A stretch of DNA of 64,000 nt from Streptomyces beigongshangae (GCF_019710745.1 NZ_JAHKJW010000006.1:62001-126000); one strand, 5' to 3'. Counted from the stretch's first letter, positions 35,138 to 43,868 are shown. Made by a program: numbers and translations. Notes: generated by a model not told the origin, from the sequence alone.

Positions 35138-35817
35138 CCCGCGTCCTCGTGGTCGACGACGAGCCGCAGATCACCCGAGCCCTGGTGATCAACCTCAAGG
35201 CACGCGCGTACGAGGTCGACTCCGCCCCCGACGGCGCCACCGCGCTGCGGCTCGCGGCCGCCCGCCACCCCGATGTGGTCGTGCTCGACCTGGGCCTGCC
35301 CGACATGGACGGCGTCGAGGTGATCAGGGGACTGCGCGGCTGGACGCGCGTGCCGATCCTCGTGCTGTCCGCCCGGCACTCCTCCGACGAGAAGGTCGAG
35401 GCCCTCGACGCCGGCGCCGACGACTACGTGACCAAGCCCTTCGGCATGGACGAGCTGCTCGCCCGGCTGCGGGCCGCCGTCCGCCGGGCCGAACCCACCG
35501 GGGGCGGCGAGGACGACGTGGTCGTCACGACGCCGGGCTTCACCGTCGACCTGGCCGCCAAGAAGGTCAACCGGGACGGCCGCGACGTGCGCCTCACCCC
35601 GACCGAGTGGCACCTCCTGGAGGTGCTGGTGCGCAACAGCGGCCGTCTGGTCGGGCAGAAACAGCTGCTCCAGGAGGTCTGGGGCCCCTCCTACGGCACC
35701 GAGACGAACTACCTGCGCGTCTACATGGCGCAGCTGCGCCGCAAACTGGAGGCGGACCCCTCGCATCCCCGGCACTTCGTCACCGAACCGGGGATGGGCT
35801 ACCGGTTCGAGCGGTGA
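35134..35817 (+). CDS. kdpE: Response regulator KdpE
   Basis: A 227-residue OmpR-family regulator. The receiver domain has VVDDEPQ, the phospho-Asp in DVVVLDLGLPDMDG (about residue 52), VLSAR and the lysine in DDYVTKPFGMDELLARLRA. The winged helix reads LTPTEWHLLEVLVRNSGRLV and ETNYLRVYMAQLRRKLEADPSHPRHFVTEPGMGYRF, diagnostic of KdpE. The start overlaps the kdpD stop by four bases (ATGA), so the pair is coupled. Its usual target, the kdpFABC pump, must lie elsewhere if present. Confidence 0.95.
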   Translation: MTRVLVVDDEPQITRALVINLKARAYEVDSAPDGATALRLAAARHPDVVVLDLGLPDMDGVEVIRGLRGWTRVPILVLSARHSSDEKVEALDAGADDYVTKPFGMDELLARLRAAVRRAEPTGGGEDDVVVTTPGFTVDLAAKKVNRDGRDVRLTPTEWHLLEVLVRNSGRLVGQKQLLQEVWGPSYGTETNYLRVYMAQLRRKLEADPSHPRHFVTEPGMGYRFER

Positions 35818-35879
35818 GGCCACGGGTACGTACGCCGTGGGTACGCAGTCGGCGGTTTCCCCCCGGTACGCTTTGGGGC

Positions 35880-36278
35880 ATGAGCGCTGTCCCTCGTTCC
35901 GATAAGCCGACGGGCCGGTTCCGGCGCATGCTCGACCGGCTCTCCTCCTCCCAGGAGGACCTGGAGTCGGAGGAGCTGCGCGAGGACGCCGAGACCGCGG
36001 GCTGCACGCGCATCGGTGACTGCCACGACCGACAGGTGGTGACGGTCACTGGTACCTTGCGCACGGTCACCCTGCGCCCGAGAGCCGGTGTCCCGGCCCT
36101 GGAGGCCGAGCTGTTCGACGGTTCGGCCGCCCTGGACGTGGTGTGGCTCGGCCGGCGCTCCATCGTGGGGATAGAACCGGGGCGCAAGCTGATGGCGTCG
36201 GGCCGGATCTCGATGAGCCGGGGCCGTCGCGTGCTGTTCAACCCGAAGTACGAACTCAGACCTCTCGGACGGGAGTAG
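35880..36278 (+). CDS. OB-fold nucleic-acid-binding-type protein
   Basis: A 132-residue protein. The helical start (FRRMLDRLSSSQEDLESEELRE) is followed by a small OB fold with GDCHDRQVVTVTGTLRTVTLRPRAG, ALEAELFDGSAALDVVWLGRR and GRKLMASGRISMSRGRRVLFNPKYEL. It matches a conserved actinobacterial family annotated as OB-fold nucleic-acid binding; actual ligand unproven. It lies three bases upstream of the DUF3159 gene, with which it forms a common actinobacterial pair, often seen next to trkA genes. Confidence 0.85.
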   Translation: MSAVPRSDKPTGRFRRMLDRLSSSQEDLESEELREDAETAGCTRIGDCHDRQVVTVTGTLRTVTLRPRAGVPALEAELFDGSAALDVVWLGRRSIVGIEPGRKLMASGRISMSRGRRVLFNPKYELRPLGRE

Positions 36279-36281
36279 CCG

Positions 36282-37046
36282 GTGACGTCGCTCGACAAGC
36301 CGACCGAAGACACCCAGCGGGACGCGCAGGACTCGCGGGCGGTGACCGAGGCGGCCCTCTTCGAGGCGTTCGGCGGTCTGCGGGGCATGATCGAGACGGT
36401 CCTGCCGGGCCTGCTCTTCGTCACGATCTACACGATCAACAAGGACCTGCACTCGGCGGCCATCGCGGCCCTCGGCGTCTCGGTCCTGCTCGTGGTGGTC
36501 CGCCTCGTCATGAAGGACACCGTCAAGCACGCGTTCAGCGGTGTCTTCGGGGTCGCCTTCGGCGTCGTCTTCGCGATGATGACGGGCAACGCGAAGGACT
36601 TCTACCTGCCGGGCATGCTGTACACGCTCGGTCTCGCCCTCGCCTACATCATCACGACGCTCGCCGGTGTCCCCCTGATCGGCCTGATCCTCGGCCCGGT
36701 CTTCAAGGAGAACCTCTCCTGGCGCACGCGCAACCCGGGCCGCAAGAAGGCGTACGCGAAGGCCAGTTACGCCTGGGGCCTGATCCTGCTCGCCAAGTGC
36801 GCGATCCTCTTCCCGCTGTACTGGTGGGCCGACACGACCCGGTTCGGCTGGGTCCTGATCGCCCTGAAGATCCCGCCCTTCCTGCTCGCGGTATGGCTGA
36901 CCTGGGTGTTCCTCGCGAAGGCGCCGCCGCCGATCGATGTGTTCGCCGAGATGGAGGCGGAGGAGAAGGCGGAGGAGGCGGAGAAGGAACGCCGGGCGGC
37001 GGGCCGGTCCGCCGACCAGGGTCCGGGGGCCGGTTCGCCGACCTGA
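36282..37046 (+). CDS. DUF3159 membrane protein
   Basis: A 254-residue integral membrane protein with about six hydrophobic helices (MIETVLPGLLFVTIYTI, AIAALGVSVLLVVVRLV, FSGVFGVAFGVVFAMMTG, MLYTLGLALAYIITTLAGVPL, and two near the end) and an acidic/basic C-terminal tail. The motif SWRTRNPGRKKAYAKASYAW is typical of DUF3159. Function unknown. GTG 36282 follows the OB-fold gene by three bases. Confidence 0.88.
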   Translation: MTSLDKPTEDTQRDAQDSRAVTEAALFEAFGGLRGMIETVLPGLLFVTIYTINKDLHSAAIAALGVSVLLVVVRLVMKDTVKHAFSGVFGVAFGVVFAMMTGNAKDFYLPGMLYTLGLALAYIITTLAGVPLIGLILGPVFKENLSWRTRNPGRKKAYAKASYAWGLILLAKCAILFPLYWWADTTRFGWVLIALKIPPFLLAVWLTWVFLAKAPPPIDVFAEMEAEEKAEEAEKERRAAGRSADQGPGAGSPT

Positions 37047-37315
37047 GCCGGACGCCAGGTGCGCCGAGCAGGGCTGGGAGCCCGGTGCCGGAGCGGACCG
37101 CCCCGGGGGCAGCCCGCTCCCGGAGTTCCTCCCGGTCCCTTTCCGGCCTCGGCGTCGGTCCGGACGGTCTCGTCCTCGGACTCCTCCGGTCGCCGCCGGG
37201 AGGTGCCTCCGGCCGGGTCGGCGGGCGCCGGACGGGTGCCGGCCGAGCCGATGGGTGCCGGCCCGGCCGACGAGCGTCGCCCGGGCCGACCCATGGCGGG
37301 GCACAAGTGTCCGTG

Positions 37316-37345
37316 GACGGCAGGGCGGCAGGACGTCCTGCCGTC
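37316..37345. terminator. Hairpin between DUF3159 gene and trkA-like pair
   Basis: GACGGCAGG pairs with CCTGCCGTC, and a nested 16-bp palindrome GGCAGGACGTCCTGCC lies inside. It is placed between converging genes. The rest of 37047-37353 has no visible gene. Confidence 0.55.
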
Positions 37346-37353
37346 AGGACGTC

Positions 37354-38031
37354 TCAGCCCGTCGCGTCCTGGCGGCGTACGGACAGCAGGTCCTCCAACT
37401 GTTCCTCGCGCGCCTGTGCCGCCACGAACAGCAGTTCGTCGCCCGCCTCCAGGGAGTCCTCCCGGGTCGGGGTCAGCACCCGGGTGCCCCGGATGATGGT
37501 GACGAGCGAGGTGTCCTCGGGCCACGCCACGTCGCCCACCTGGGTGCCCGCGAGGGCGGACTCCGGGGGCAGGGTCAGCTCGACGAGGTTGGCGTCGCCG
37601 TGGCTGAAGCGGAGCAGGCGGACCAGGTCGCCGACGCTCACCGCCTCCTCCACCAGGGCCGACATCAGCCGGGGGGTCGACACGGCGACGTCCACGCCCC
37701 ACGACTCGTTGAACAGCCACTCGTTCTTGGGGTTGTTGACGCGGGCGACGACCCGCGGAACCCCGTACTCGGTCTTCGCGAGCAGCGAGACGACGAGGTT
37801 GACCTTGTCGTCGCCCGTGGCCGCGATCACCACGTTGCAGCGCTGCAGCGCCGCCTCGTCCAGGGACGTGATCTCGCAGGCGTCGGCGAGCAGCCACTCC
37901 GCCATCGGGACGCGCTCGACCGAGATGGCGGTCGGCGCCTTGTCGACCAGCAGGACCTCGTGCCCGTTCTCCAGGAGCTCGCCCGCGATCGAGCGGCCCA
38001 CGGCGCCGGCACCGGCAATGGCGACCCTCAT
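37354..38031 (-). CDS. TrkA/RCK-type potassium uptake regulator (second of pair)
   Basis: A 225-residue RCK protein. The N-terminal Rossmann domain has the nucleotide-binding GAGAVGRSIAGELLENGHEVLLVDK, Asp at the end of strand 2, and VVIAATGDDKVNLVVSLLAKTEYG. The C-terminal RCK_C domain is LPPESALAGTQVGDVAWPEDTSLVTIIRGTRVLTPTREDSLEAGDELLFVA (abbreviated). Such proteins gate K+ channels or transporters in response to NAD(H), ATP or c-di-AMP. Its ATG overlaps the stop of the upstream TrkA gene by one base (TGATG). Confidence 0.9.
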   Translation of the reverse strand: MRVAIAGAGAVGRSIAGELLENGHEVLLVDKAPTAISVERVPMAEWLLADACEITSLDEAALQRCNVVIAATGDDKVNLVVSLLAKTEYGVPRVVARVNNPKNEWLFNESWGVDVAVSTPRLMSALVEEAVSVGDLVRLLRFSHGDANLVELTLPPESALAGTQVGDVAWPEDTSLVTIIRGTRVLTPTREDSLEAGDELLFVAAQAREEQLEDLLSVRRQDATG

Positions 38032-38702
38032 CAGTGACCGCTCTCCTCTTCGGGGCCCTCGGCGAACGACGCCTCGACCTTCTCGATGTCGTCCGTGCGC
38101 ATCATCACGTGCACCAGGTCGCCCTCCTGCAGCACCGTCTGCGAACTGGGCAGCATCGCCTCGCCCAGCCGGGTGAGGAAGGCCACACGCACCCCGGTCT
38201 CCTCCTGGAGCCGGCTGATCCGCTGGCCCACCCACGCCGTGGACGCGTGCACCTCGGCGAGCTGCACCCCGCCGGTGGGATCGCGCCACAGCGGCTCGGC
38301 GCCCGACGGCAGCAGCCGGCGCAGCATCTGGTCGGCCGTCCAGCGGACCGTGGCGACGGTCGGGATGCCCAGGCGCTGGTACACCTCGGCGCGGCGCGGG
38401 TCGTAGATGCGCGCCGCCACGTTCTCGATGCCGAACATCTCGCGGGCCACCCGGGCGGCGATGATGTTCGAGTTGTCGCCGCTGGAGACGGCCGCGAAGG
38501 CGCCCGCCTCCTCGATGCCCGCCTCGCGCAGGGTGTCCTGGTCGAAACCGACGCCGGTCACACGACGGCCGCCGAACCCGGAGCCCAGTCGCCGGAAGGC
38601 GGTGGGGTCCTGGTCGATCACGGCGACCGTGTGCCCCTGTTGCTCCAGGGTCTGGGCGAGAGCGGAACCCACTCTGCCGCAGCCCATGATGACGATGTGC
38701 AC
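38031..38702 (-). CDS. TrkA/RCK-type potassium uptake regulator (first of pair)
   Basis: A 223-residue RCK protein, paralogous to the following gene. Rossmann start MHIVIMGCGRVGSALAQTLEQQGHTVAVIDQ; FAAVSSGDNSNIIAARVAREMFG; RCK_C part LGEAMLPSSQTVLQEGDLVHVMMRTDDIEKVEASF. Two tandem TrkA genes next to an APC-type potassium importer is a common actinobacterial arrangement, and a joint regulatory complex is likely. It is the first gene of the minus-strand pair. Confidence 0.9.
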   Translation of the reverse strand: MHIVIMGCGRVGSALAQTLEQQGHTVAVIDQDPTAFRRLGSGFGGRRVTGVGFDQDTLREAGIEEAGAFAAVSSGDNSNIIAARVAREMFGIENVAARIYDPRRAEVYQRLGIPTVATVRWTADQMLRRLLPSGAEPLWRDPTGGVQLAEVHASTAWVGQRISRLQEETGVRVAFLTRLGEAMLPSSQTVLQEGDLVHVMMRTDDIEKVEASFAEGPEEESGH

Positions 38703-38898
38703 GCCCGTCCTTCCGGTGTGAAAAGTTACAGCTCAGGCTGAAACAGGGTCTCAGACCGACGCCCAAGCTACACACGCGCGGTCGGTCGGCGGCACCCCCG
38801 TGCATTTCGTGCACCCCTGTGCTCCCCACACACCTCCGCACTCCCCCCTGCACCACCGTGCACCGGTGCCCCGGCGGGGCCGCAATCCGGGGTCGCGA

Positions 38899-38994
38899 TC
38901 AGCGGCGGCCGATGCTGCGCACACTGACGAGGGCGAGGACCCCGAGGCCGACAAGTCCCGCGGCGGCGCCGATGAGTTCAGCGGTGGCGTGCAT
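38899..38994 (-). CDS. 31-residue single-pass membrane peptide
   Basis: A short gene with a textbook ribosome site: GGAGG lies four bases before ATG 38994. The peptide is MHATAELIGAAAGLVGLGVL followed by ALVSVRSIGRR: one glycine-zipper-like transmembrane helix with a basic end. Codon use fits the genome. It lies between the TrkA pair and the KimA-like importer gene. It is not recognisably KdpF, but its size and place suggest a small accessory subunit of potassium transport. That is inference only. Confidence 0.6.
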   Translation of the reverse strand: MHATAELIGAAAGLVGLGVLALVSVRSIGRR

Positions 38995-39200
38995 GGAACC
39001 TCCATGAATCGGCAAAGGACGGTAAAGTCTTGGCTTTTTTCATATAGGCATGGAGATTCGCCCGACCAGGGAATTCATAAGCGGGGCCGCACTGGATTTC
39101 ACTCGTAGAGCAGATCGTTGTCACAGATCCCTCCGGTCGGCCGCCGCGGAGGGCGGGGGAGGGTGGGCCGGACCTCGCCGGACCGCTTACGATCCTCCCC

Positions 39201-41252
39201 GTGTCCAAACTGACCGACGTGCCCAAACGGATCCTGATCGGGCGCGCACTGCGCAGTGACCGGCTGGGGGAGACACTCCTGCCGAAGCGCGTCGCCCTCC
39301 CCGTCTTCGCGTCCGACCCGCTCTCCTCCGTGGCGTACGCGCCCGGGGAGGTCCTGCTCGTCCTGTCCGTCGCGGGTGTGTCGGCCTACCACTTCAGCCC
39401 CTGGATCGCCGTCGCGGTCGTCGTGCTGATGTTCACCGTCGTGGCGTCGTACCGGCAGAACGTGCACGCCTACCCCAGCGGCGGCGGCGACTACGAGGTG
39501 GCCACCACCAACCTCGGCCCCAAGGCCGGTCTCACCGTCGCCAGCGCGCTGCTCGTGGACTACGTCCTCACCGTCGCCGTGTCGATCGCGTCGGGCATCG
39601 AGAACCTCGGCTCGGCCGTGCCGTTCGTCGTCGAGCACAAGGTGCTCTGCGCGACCGCCGTGATCGTGCTGCTCACGCTGATGAACCTGCGCGGCGTCAA
39701 GGAGTCGGGGAAGCTCTTCGCGATCCCGACGTACGTGTTCGTGGCCGGGGTCTTCCTGATGATCGCGTGGGGGGCGTTCCGCGGGATCGTCCTCGGCGAC
39801 AGCATGGAGGCGCCGACCGCCGACTTCGAACTGAAGGCGGAGCACCAGGGGATCGCGGGCTTCGCCCTCGTCTTCCTCCTGCTGCGCGCCTTCTCCTCCG
39901 GCTGTGCCGCGCTCACCGGCGTCGAGGCGATCAGCAACGGCGTCCCGGCCTTCCGCAAGCCCAAGTCCAGGAACGCGGCGACGACCCTCGCCATGATGGG
40001 CCTGCTCGCCGTGACCATGTTCTGCGGCATCATCGGCCTGGCCATGGCCACGAACGTCCGCATGGCCGAGCAACCGGCGCACGACCTGCTGGAGAACGGC
40101 GTCGCGGTCGGCTCCGACTACGTCCAGGACCCGGTGATCTCCCAGGTCGCCGAAGCGGTGTTCGGCCACGGCAGCATCCTGTTCGTCGTGCTCGCGGCGG
40201 CCACCGCGCTCGTCCTGTTCCTGGCGGCGAACACCGCGTACAACGGCTTCCCGCTGCTCGGCTCGATCCTCGCCCAGGACCGGTACCTGCCCCGCCAGCT
40301 GCACACCCGCGGCGACCGGCTCGCCTTCTCGAACGGCATCGTGCTGCTCGCCGGCGCGGCCATCCTGCTGATCTGGGTCTACGGCGCCGACTCGACCCGC
40401 CTCATCCAGCTCTACATCGTCGGTGTGTTCGTGTCCTTCACGCTGAGCCAGACCGGCATGGTCCGGCACTGGAACCGCCACCTGGCCACCGAGAAGGACC
40501 CGGCCAAGCGCCGCCGCATGATCCGCTCCCGCGCCATCAACGCCTTCGGTGCCTTCTTCACGGGGCTGGTGCTGGTCGTGGTCCTCGGCACCAAGTTCAC
40601 CCACGGCGCCTGGGTCGCCCTGCTCGGCATGGTGATCTTCTACGCGACGATGTCCGTGATCCGCAGGCACTACGACCGGGTGGCCGCGGAGATCGCCGCG
40701 CCCGAGGGCCCGTCCGACGACAGCCTGCGCCCCTCCCGGGTCCACTCCGTCGTCCTGATCTCCAAGATCCACCGGCCGACGCTGCGCGCCCTCGCCTACG
40801 CCAAGCTGATGCGCTCCGACACCCTGGAGGCGCTCAGCGTCAACGTCGACCCGGCCGAGACGAAGGCCCTGCGCGACGAGTGGGAGCGACGCGGCTTCAC
40901 CGTGCCGCTCAAGGTCCTCGACTCGCCGTACCGCGAGATCACCCGGCCGGTCATCGAGTACGTGAAGGGGCTGCGCCGCGAGTCCCCGCGCGACGTGGTG
41001 TCGGTGATCATCCCCGAGTACGTGGTCGGCCACTGGTACGAACAGCTGCTGCACAACCAGAGCGCGCTGCGGCTCAAGGGCCGGCTGCTGTTCACGCCGG
41101 GCGTGATGGTGACGTCCGTGCCCTACCAGCTGCAGTCCTCGGAGGTGGCGAAGAAGCGGGCCCGCAGGCGGCAGGAGTGGACGGCTCCGGGTTCGGTGCG
41201 GCGGGGCCCGGCGGAGCACCGCCCGAAGGAACCGTCGACGCCCAAGCGCTGA
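39201..41252 (+). CDS. APC-superfamily potassium importer, KimA-like
   Basis: A 683-residue protein. Twelve hydrophobic helices occupy residues about 30-475, starting LPVFASDPLSSVAYAPGEVLLVLSVAGVSAY; the SDPLSSVAYA loop is characteristic of the KimA/YdaO branch of the APC superfamily. A cytoplasmic C-terminal domain of about 200 residues (HSVVLISKIHRPTLRALAYAKLMRSDTLEALSVNVDP, abbreviated) has a universal-stress-like fold, as in KimA. The Bacillus relative imports K+ with protons and is inhibited by c-di-AMP. I see no ydaO riboswitch upstream. Starts at GTG 39201. Confidence 0.87.
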   Translation: MSKLTDVPKRILIGRALRSDRLGETLLPKRVALPVFASDPLSSVAYAPGEVLLVLSVAGVSAYHFSPWIAVAVVVLMFTVVASYRQNVHAYPSGGGDYEVATTNLGPKAGLTVASALLVDYVLTVAVSIASGIENLGSAVPFVVEHKVLCATAVIVLLTLMNLRGVKESGKLFAIPTYVFVAGVFLMIAWGAFRGIVLGDSMEAPTADFELKAEHQGIAGFALVFLLLRAFSSGCAALTGVEAISNGVPAFRKPKSRNAATTLAMMGLLAVTMFCGIIGLAMATNVRMAEQPAHDLLENGVAVGSDYVQDPVISQVAEAVFGHGSILFVVLAAATALVLFLAANTAYNGFPLLGSILAQDRYLPRQLHTRGDRLAFSNGIVLLAGAAILLIWVYGADSTRLIQLYIVGVFVSFTLSQTGMVRHWNRHLATEKDPAKRRRMIRSRAINAFGAFFTGLVLVVVLGTKFTHGAWVALLGMVIFYATMSVIRRHYDRVAAEIAAPEGPSDDSLRPSRVHSVVLISKIHRPTLRALAYAKLMRSDTLEALSVNVDPAETKALRDEWERRGFTVPLKVLDSPYREITRPVIEYVKGLRRESPRDVVSVIIPEYVVGHWYEQLLHNQSALRLKGRLLFTPGVMVTSVPYQLQSSEVAKKRARRRQEWTAPGSVRRGPAEHRPKEPSTPKR

Positions 41253-41314
41253 GAGGCCGAGAAGCCGAGAAGCCGAGAGATCGAGAAGCCGAAGGTCGAG
41301 AAGCCGAGAGGTCG
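41251..41314. repeat. Degenerate tandem repeat of GAGAAGCCGA
   Basis: About six copies of a 10-bp unit close to GAGAAGCCGA run directly on from the importer stop codon. No gene lies in 41253-41444. Confidence 0.65.
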
Positions 41315-41444
41315 GGCAGGCAGGCCGGCGGTCTCGTGGCGAGCGGCCGGGCGGCGCCCGCGTAGACTGGTGGGCTGGCGTCCGGCCGTTCCGTCCGGTC
41401 CGACCGTCCGTTCCCTCCCCTCTCGCATCTGGAGTCACCCCGTC

Positions 41445-42785
41445 ATGCAGGCAGAACCGAAGAAAACGCCGGCGGGGACGCTCGTGGGTCAGGAGTACGA
41501 GGTCGAGGTCGGCCCCGTCGCGCACGGCGGGCACTGCATCGCCCGTACCGACGCCGGCCAGGTCCTCTTCGTACGGCACGCGCTGCCCGGCGAGCGGGTC
41601 GTGGCGCGGGTGACCGAGGGCGAGGAGGGCGCGCGCTTCCTGCGCGCCGACGCGGTCGAGGTCCTGGAGGCGTCCAAGGACCGTATCGAGGCCCCGTGCC
41701 CCTACGCCCGCCCCGGGCGCTGCGGTGGCTGCGACTGGCAGCACGCCAAGCCGGGCGCGCAGCGCCGCCTGAAGGGCGAGGTGATCACCGAGCAGCTCAA
41801 GCGGCTCGCCGGCCTCACTCCGGAGGAGGCCGGCTGGGACGGCACGGTGATGCCGGCCGAGGGCGACAAGCTGCCCGCCGGACAGGTGCCCTCCTGGCGT
41901 ACGCGCGTGCAGTACGCGGTCGACGAGGACGGCAACGCCGGTCTGCGCCGCCACCGCTCGCACGAGGTCGAGCCGATCGAGCACTGCATGATCGCCGCGG
42001 ACGGCATCTCCGAACTGGGCATCGAGCAGCGCGACTGGTCCGGCATGGCCTCGGTCGAGGCGATCGCCGCGACGGGCTCGCAGGACCGCATGGTCATCCT
42101 CGAACCGAAGCCCGGCGCGCGCCTGCCCCTCGTCGAACTCGACAGGCCCGTCTCCGTGATGCGGGTCGAGGAGCACGACGGCGGCATCCACCGCGTGCAC
42201 GGCCGCGCGTTCGTGCGCGAACGCGCCGACGGCCGTACGCACCGGGTCGGCAGCGGCGGCTTCTGGCAGGTCCACCCGATGGCGGCCGACACCCTGGTCA
42301 AGGCCGTGATGCAGGGCCTGCTCCCGCGCAAGGGCGACATGGCGCTCGACCTCTACTGCGGCGTCGGCCTCTTCGCGGGCGCCCTCGCCGACCGCCTCGG
42401 CGACAAGGGCGCGGTCCTCGGCATCGAGTCCGGCAAGCGCGCGGTGGAGGACGCCCGGCACAACCTGGCCGCGTTCGACCGGGTCCGCATCGAGCAGGGC
42501 AAGGTCGAGACGGTCCTGCCGCGCACCGGCATCACCGAGGTCGACCTGATCGTCCTGGACCCGCCGCGGGCCGGAGCCGGCAAGAAGACGGTCCAGCACC
42601 TGTCGTCACTGGGCGCCCGCAAGATCGCGTACGTGGCCTGCGACCCGGCGGCACTGGCCCGGGACCTGGCGTACTTCAGGGAGGGCGGCTACCGGGTGCG
42701 GACACTGCGGGCGTTCGACCTGTTCCCGATGACGCACCATGTGGAGTGCGTGGCGATCCTGGAGCCTATCCCGAGGGGCGCCTGA
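41445..42785 (+). CDS. TrmA/RlmD-type 23S rRNA or tRNA (uracil-5-)-methyltransferase
   Basis: A 446-residue class I RNA methyltransferase. The N-terminal TRAM domain is TLVGQEYEVEVGPVAHGGHCIARTDAGQVLFVRHALPGE (abbreviated). A 4Fe-4S cluster is expected from CPYARPGRCGGCDWQH plus EHCM. The SAM-binding motif is LDLYCGVGLFAGALAD, motif IV is LIVLDPPRAGAG, and the catalytic nucleophile cysteine is in YVACDPAALARDL. It methylates uridine C5 in rRNA (RlmC/RlmD) or tRNA; the target is not resolved. ATG 41445 was chosen as start of the conserved N terminus, with GGAG somewhat far upstream. It is the last clearly core gene before the accessory block. Confidence 0.9.
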   Translation: MQAEPKKTPAGTLVGQEYEVEVGPVAHGGHCIARTDAGQVLFVRHALPGERVVARVTEGEEGARFLRADAVEVLEASKDRIEAPCPYARPGRCGGCDWQHAKPGAQRRLKGEVITEQLKRLAGLTPEEAGWDGTVMPAEGDKLPAGQVPSWRTRVQYAVDEDGNAGLRRHRSHEVEPIEHCMIAADGISELGIEQRDWSGMASVEAIAATGSQDRMVILEPKPGARLPLVELDRPVSVMRVEEHDGGIHRVHGRAFVRERADGRTHRVGSGGFWQVHPMAADTLVKAVMQGLLPRKGDMALDLYCGVGLFAGALADRLGDKGAVLGIESGKRAVEDARHNLAAFDRVRIEQGKVETVLPRTGITEVDLIVLDPPRAGAGKKTVQHLSSLGARKIAYVACDPAALARDLAYFREGGYRVRTLRAFDLFPMTHHVECVAILEPIPRGA

Positions 42786-43040
42786 CCTGCGGTTTTGTTG
42801 CTCTGGTGGGTTGCTCGACCCGTTTCCCTCCGTGCAGCGGTTCAATCGGGCGGGTCGACCCTTGAGAGCTATCTGACCTGCGAGTTCGTGAGGAGTGCGC
42901 TGCATCAGGGCGACGCTTCAGATGTCTCTTCGGGGATCTTGACGCTCGGACGACGCTCGTAATGGCGTCTCTACCATGCCTTCGCGTGAGCGGCGCAAGC
43001 GACCGCTTGGTTCCGCGTTCGCGGAGTCGAGAGCGCCATT

Positions 43041-43057
43041 GATACCATCCCGGTATC
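43041..43057. promoter_or_regulatory. Palindromic operator of the toxin-antitoxin operon
   Basis: GATACC-ATCCC-GGTATC is a perfect dyad ending nine bases before the antitoxin ATG. TATCAT at 43054-43059 can act as a -10 box and would put the transcript start on the ATG, consistent with the absence of a ribosome site (leaderless mRNA). Autorepression by the ribbon-helix-helix antitoxin is inferred. The preceding 42786-43040 contains no gene, only an inverted pair TCGACCCG/CGGGTCGA. Confidence 0.6.
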
Positions 43058-43065
43058 ATGGTCGT

Positions 43066-43260
43066 ATGGCGATGACACTCCGACTCCCCGACGACCTTGA
43101 CGCGAAGCTCACCGAGCGAGCTCGCCGGGAGGGCCGCAGTAAGCAGGAACTCGCCATCGAGGCCATCCGTGACGCCCAGAACCGGGCCGAGCTGAAGGTC
43201 GATGACGTCTTGGTCGAGCTCATGGACAGTGATGCGGAGATCCTGGACTACCTGAAGTGA
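43066..43260 (+). CDS. Ribbon-helix-helix antitoxin of a Doc-type toxin-antitoxin pair
   Basis: A 64-residue protein. The N-terminal ribbon-helix-helix is MTLRLPDDLDAKLTERARRE with GRSKQELAIEAIRDA (CopG/Arc class, DNA binding). The acidic C-terminal tail (DDVLVELMDSDAEILDYL) is expected to wrap and neutralise the toxin. The open frame continues upstream, but ATG 43066 is supported by the operator and -10 box placement. The stop overlaps the toxin GTG by four bases. A fragment of this gene's start recurs at 53.7 kb. Confidence 0.88.
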   Translation: MAMTLRLPDDLDAKLTERARREGRSKQELAIEAIRDAQNRAELKVDDVLVELMDSDAEILDYLK

Positions 43261-43649
43261 CCGACGTGCGCTACATCCAGCTCGACGAGATCCTGGCCAT
43301 CGCCCGTACGGTCAACGGCACCGAGCACAGCGTGCGTGACATGGGCCTTCTGGTGACGGCGATCGAGAGACCCCGGACGAACGTGTTCGGAGTCGAGCTG
43401 TATCCCACGCTGCACGAGAAGGCTGCGGCGCTGCTGCACTCCGTCGCCCGCAATCACGCGCTGATCGACGGCAACAAACGGACCGCCTGGCTCGCCATGC
43501 GTGTCTTCCTGCGGTTCAACGGCGCCAGTGCCAGTACCGTCCCGCCGCCCGTCTCCGTTGCCGGCCCGTTCGTCGAGGACGTCGCGCAGGACAACGTCGA
43601 TGTACCGGCCATTGCCAAGCGCCTATCGGCCTGGTTCCCCGTTTTCTGA
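43257..43649 (+). CDS. doc: Doc (Fic-fold) toxin, death-on-curing family
   Basis: A 130-residue Fic/Doc protein. The active-site loop reads NHALIDGNKRTAW, matching the Doc consensus H-x-F-x-D-G-N-K-R-T with Ile-for-Asn type variation before the Asp. The upstream helix (LYPTLHEKAAALLHSVA) is also conserved. Doc toxins phosphorylate EF-Tu and stop translation. GTG 43257 overlaps the antitoxin stop (GTGA), giving tight coupling. The pair may stabilise the surrounding accessory block. Confidence 0.92.
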   Translation: MTDVRYIQLDEILAIARTVNGTEHSVRDMGLLVTAIERPRTNVFGVELYPTLHEKAAALLHSVARNHALIDGNKRTAWLAMRVFLRFNGASASTVPPPVSVAGPFVEDVAQDNVDVPAIAKRLSAWFPVF

Positions 43650-43868
43650 CGTTCGACGACGTGAGGGCAGGGCGCGTGCGTGCCCTGCCCTCAGGTGCGA
43701 TCCGGCTCTGCTCAGGTCAAGCCGGAAGGGGACGCTGTGTACTGGAAGGCGTGGCTCCCTTTAAGGGCTGTCCCGTAAGTGATCTTCGAGCCGGTTGGGA
43801 TCAGAGCCCCGCACACGGGTGACCGAGTCCTGATGGCAGGATGATCGGCCCGACGATCCTGAGGGGCC

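Noticed and set aside
38995..39200. ydaO-type c-di-AMP riboswitch before the KimA-like gene
   Set aside because: The region is short and lacks the conserved paired elements; no convincing aptamer is visible.
39099..42599. 1,166-codon minus-strand frame across the importer and methyltransferase
   Set aside because: It spans two well-supported genes and an intergenic repeat, with no domain or ribosome site; it is a GC-bias artefact.
42786..43065. tRNA or attachment site at the left edge of the accessory block
   Set aside because: Only an 8-bp inverted pair TCGACCCG/CGGGTCGA with a 33-base gap; no cloverleaf and no matching direct repeat at the right edge.
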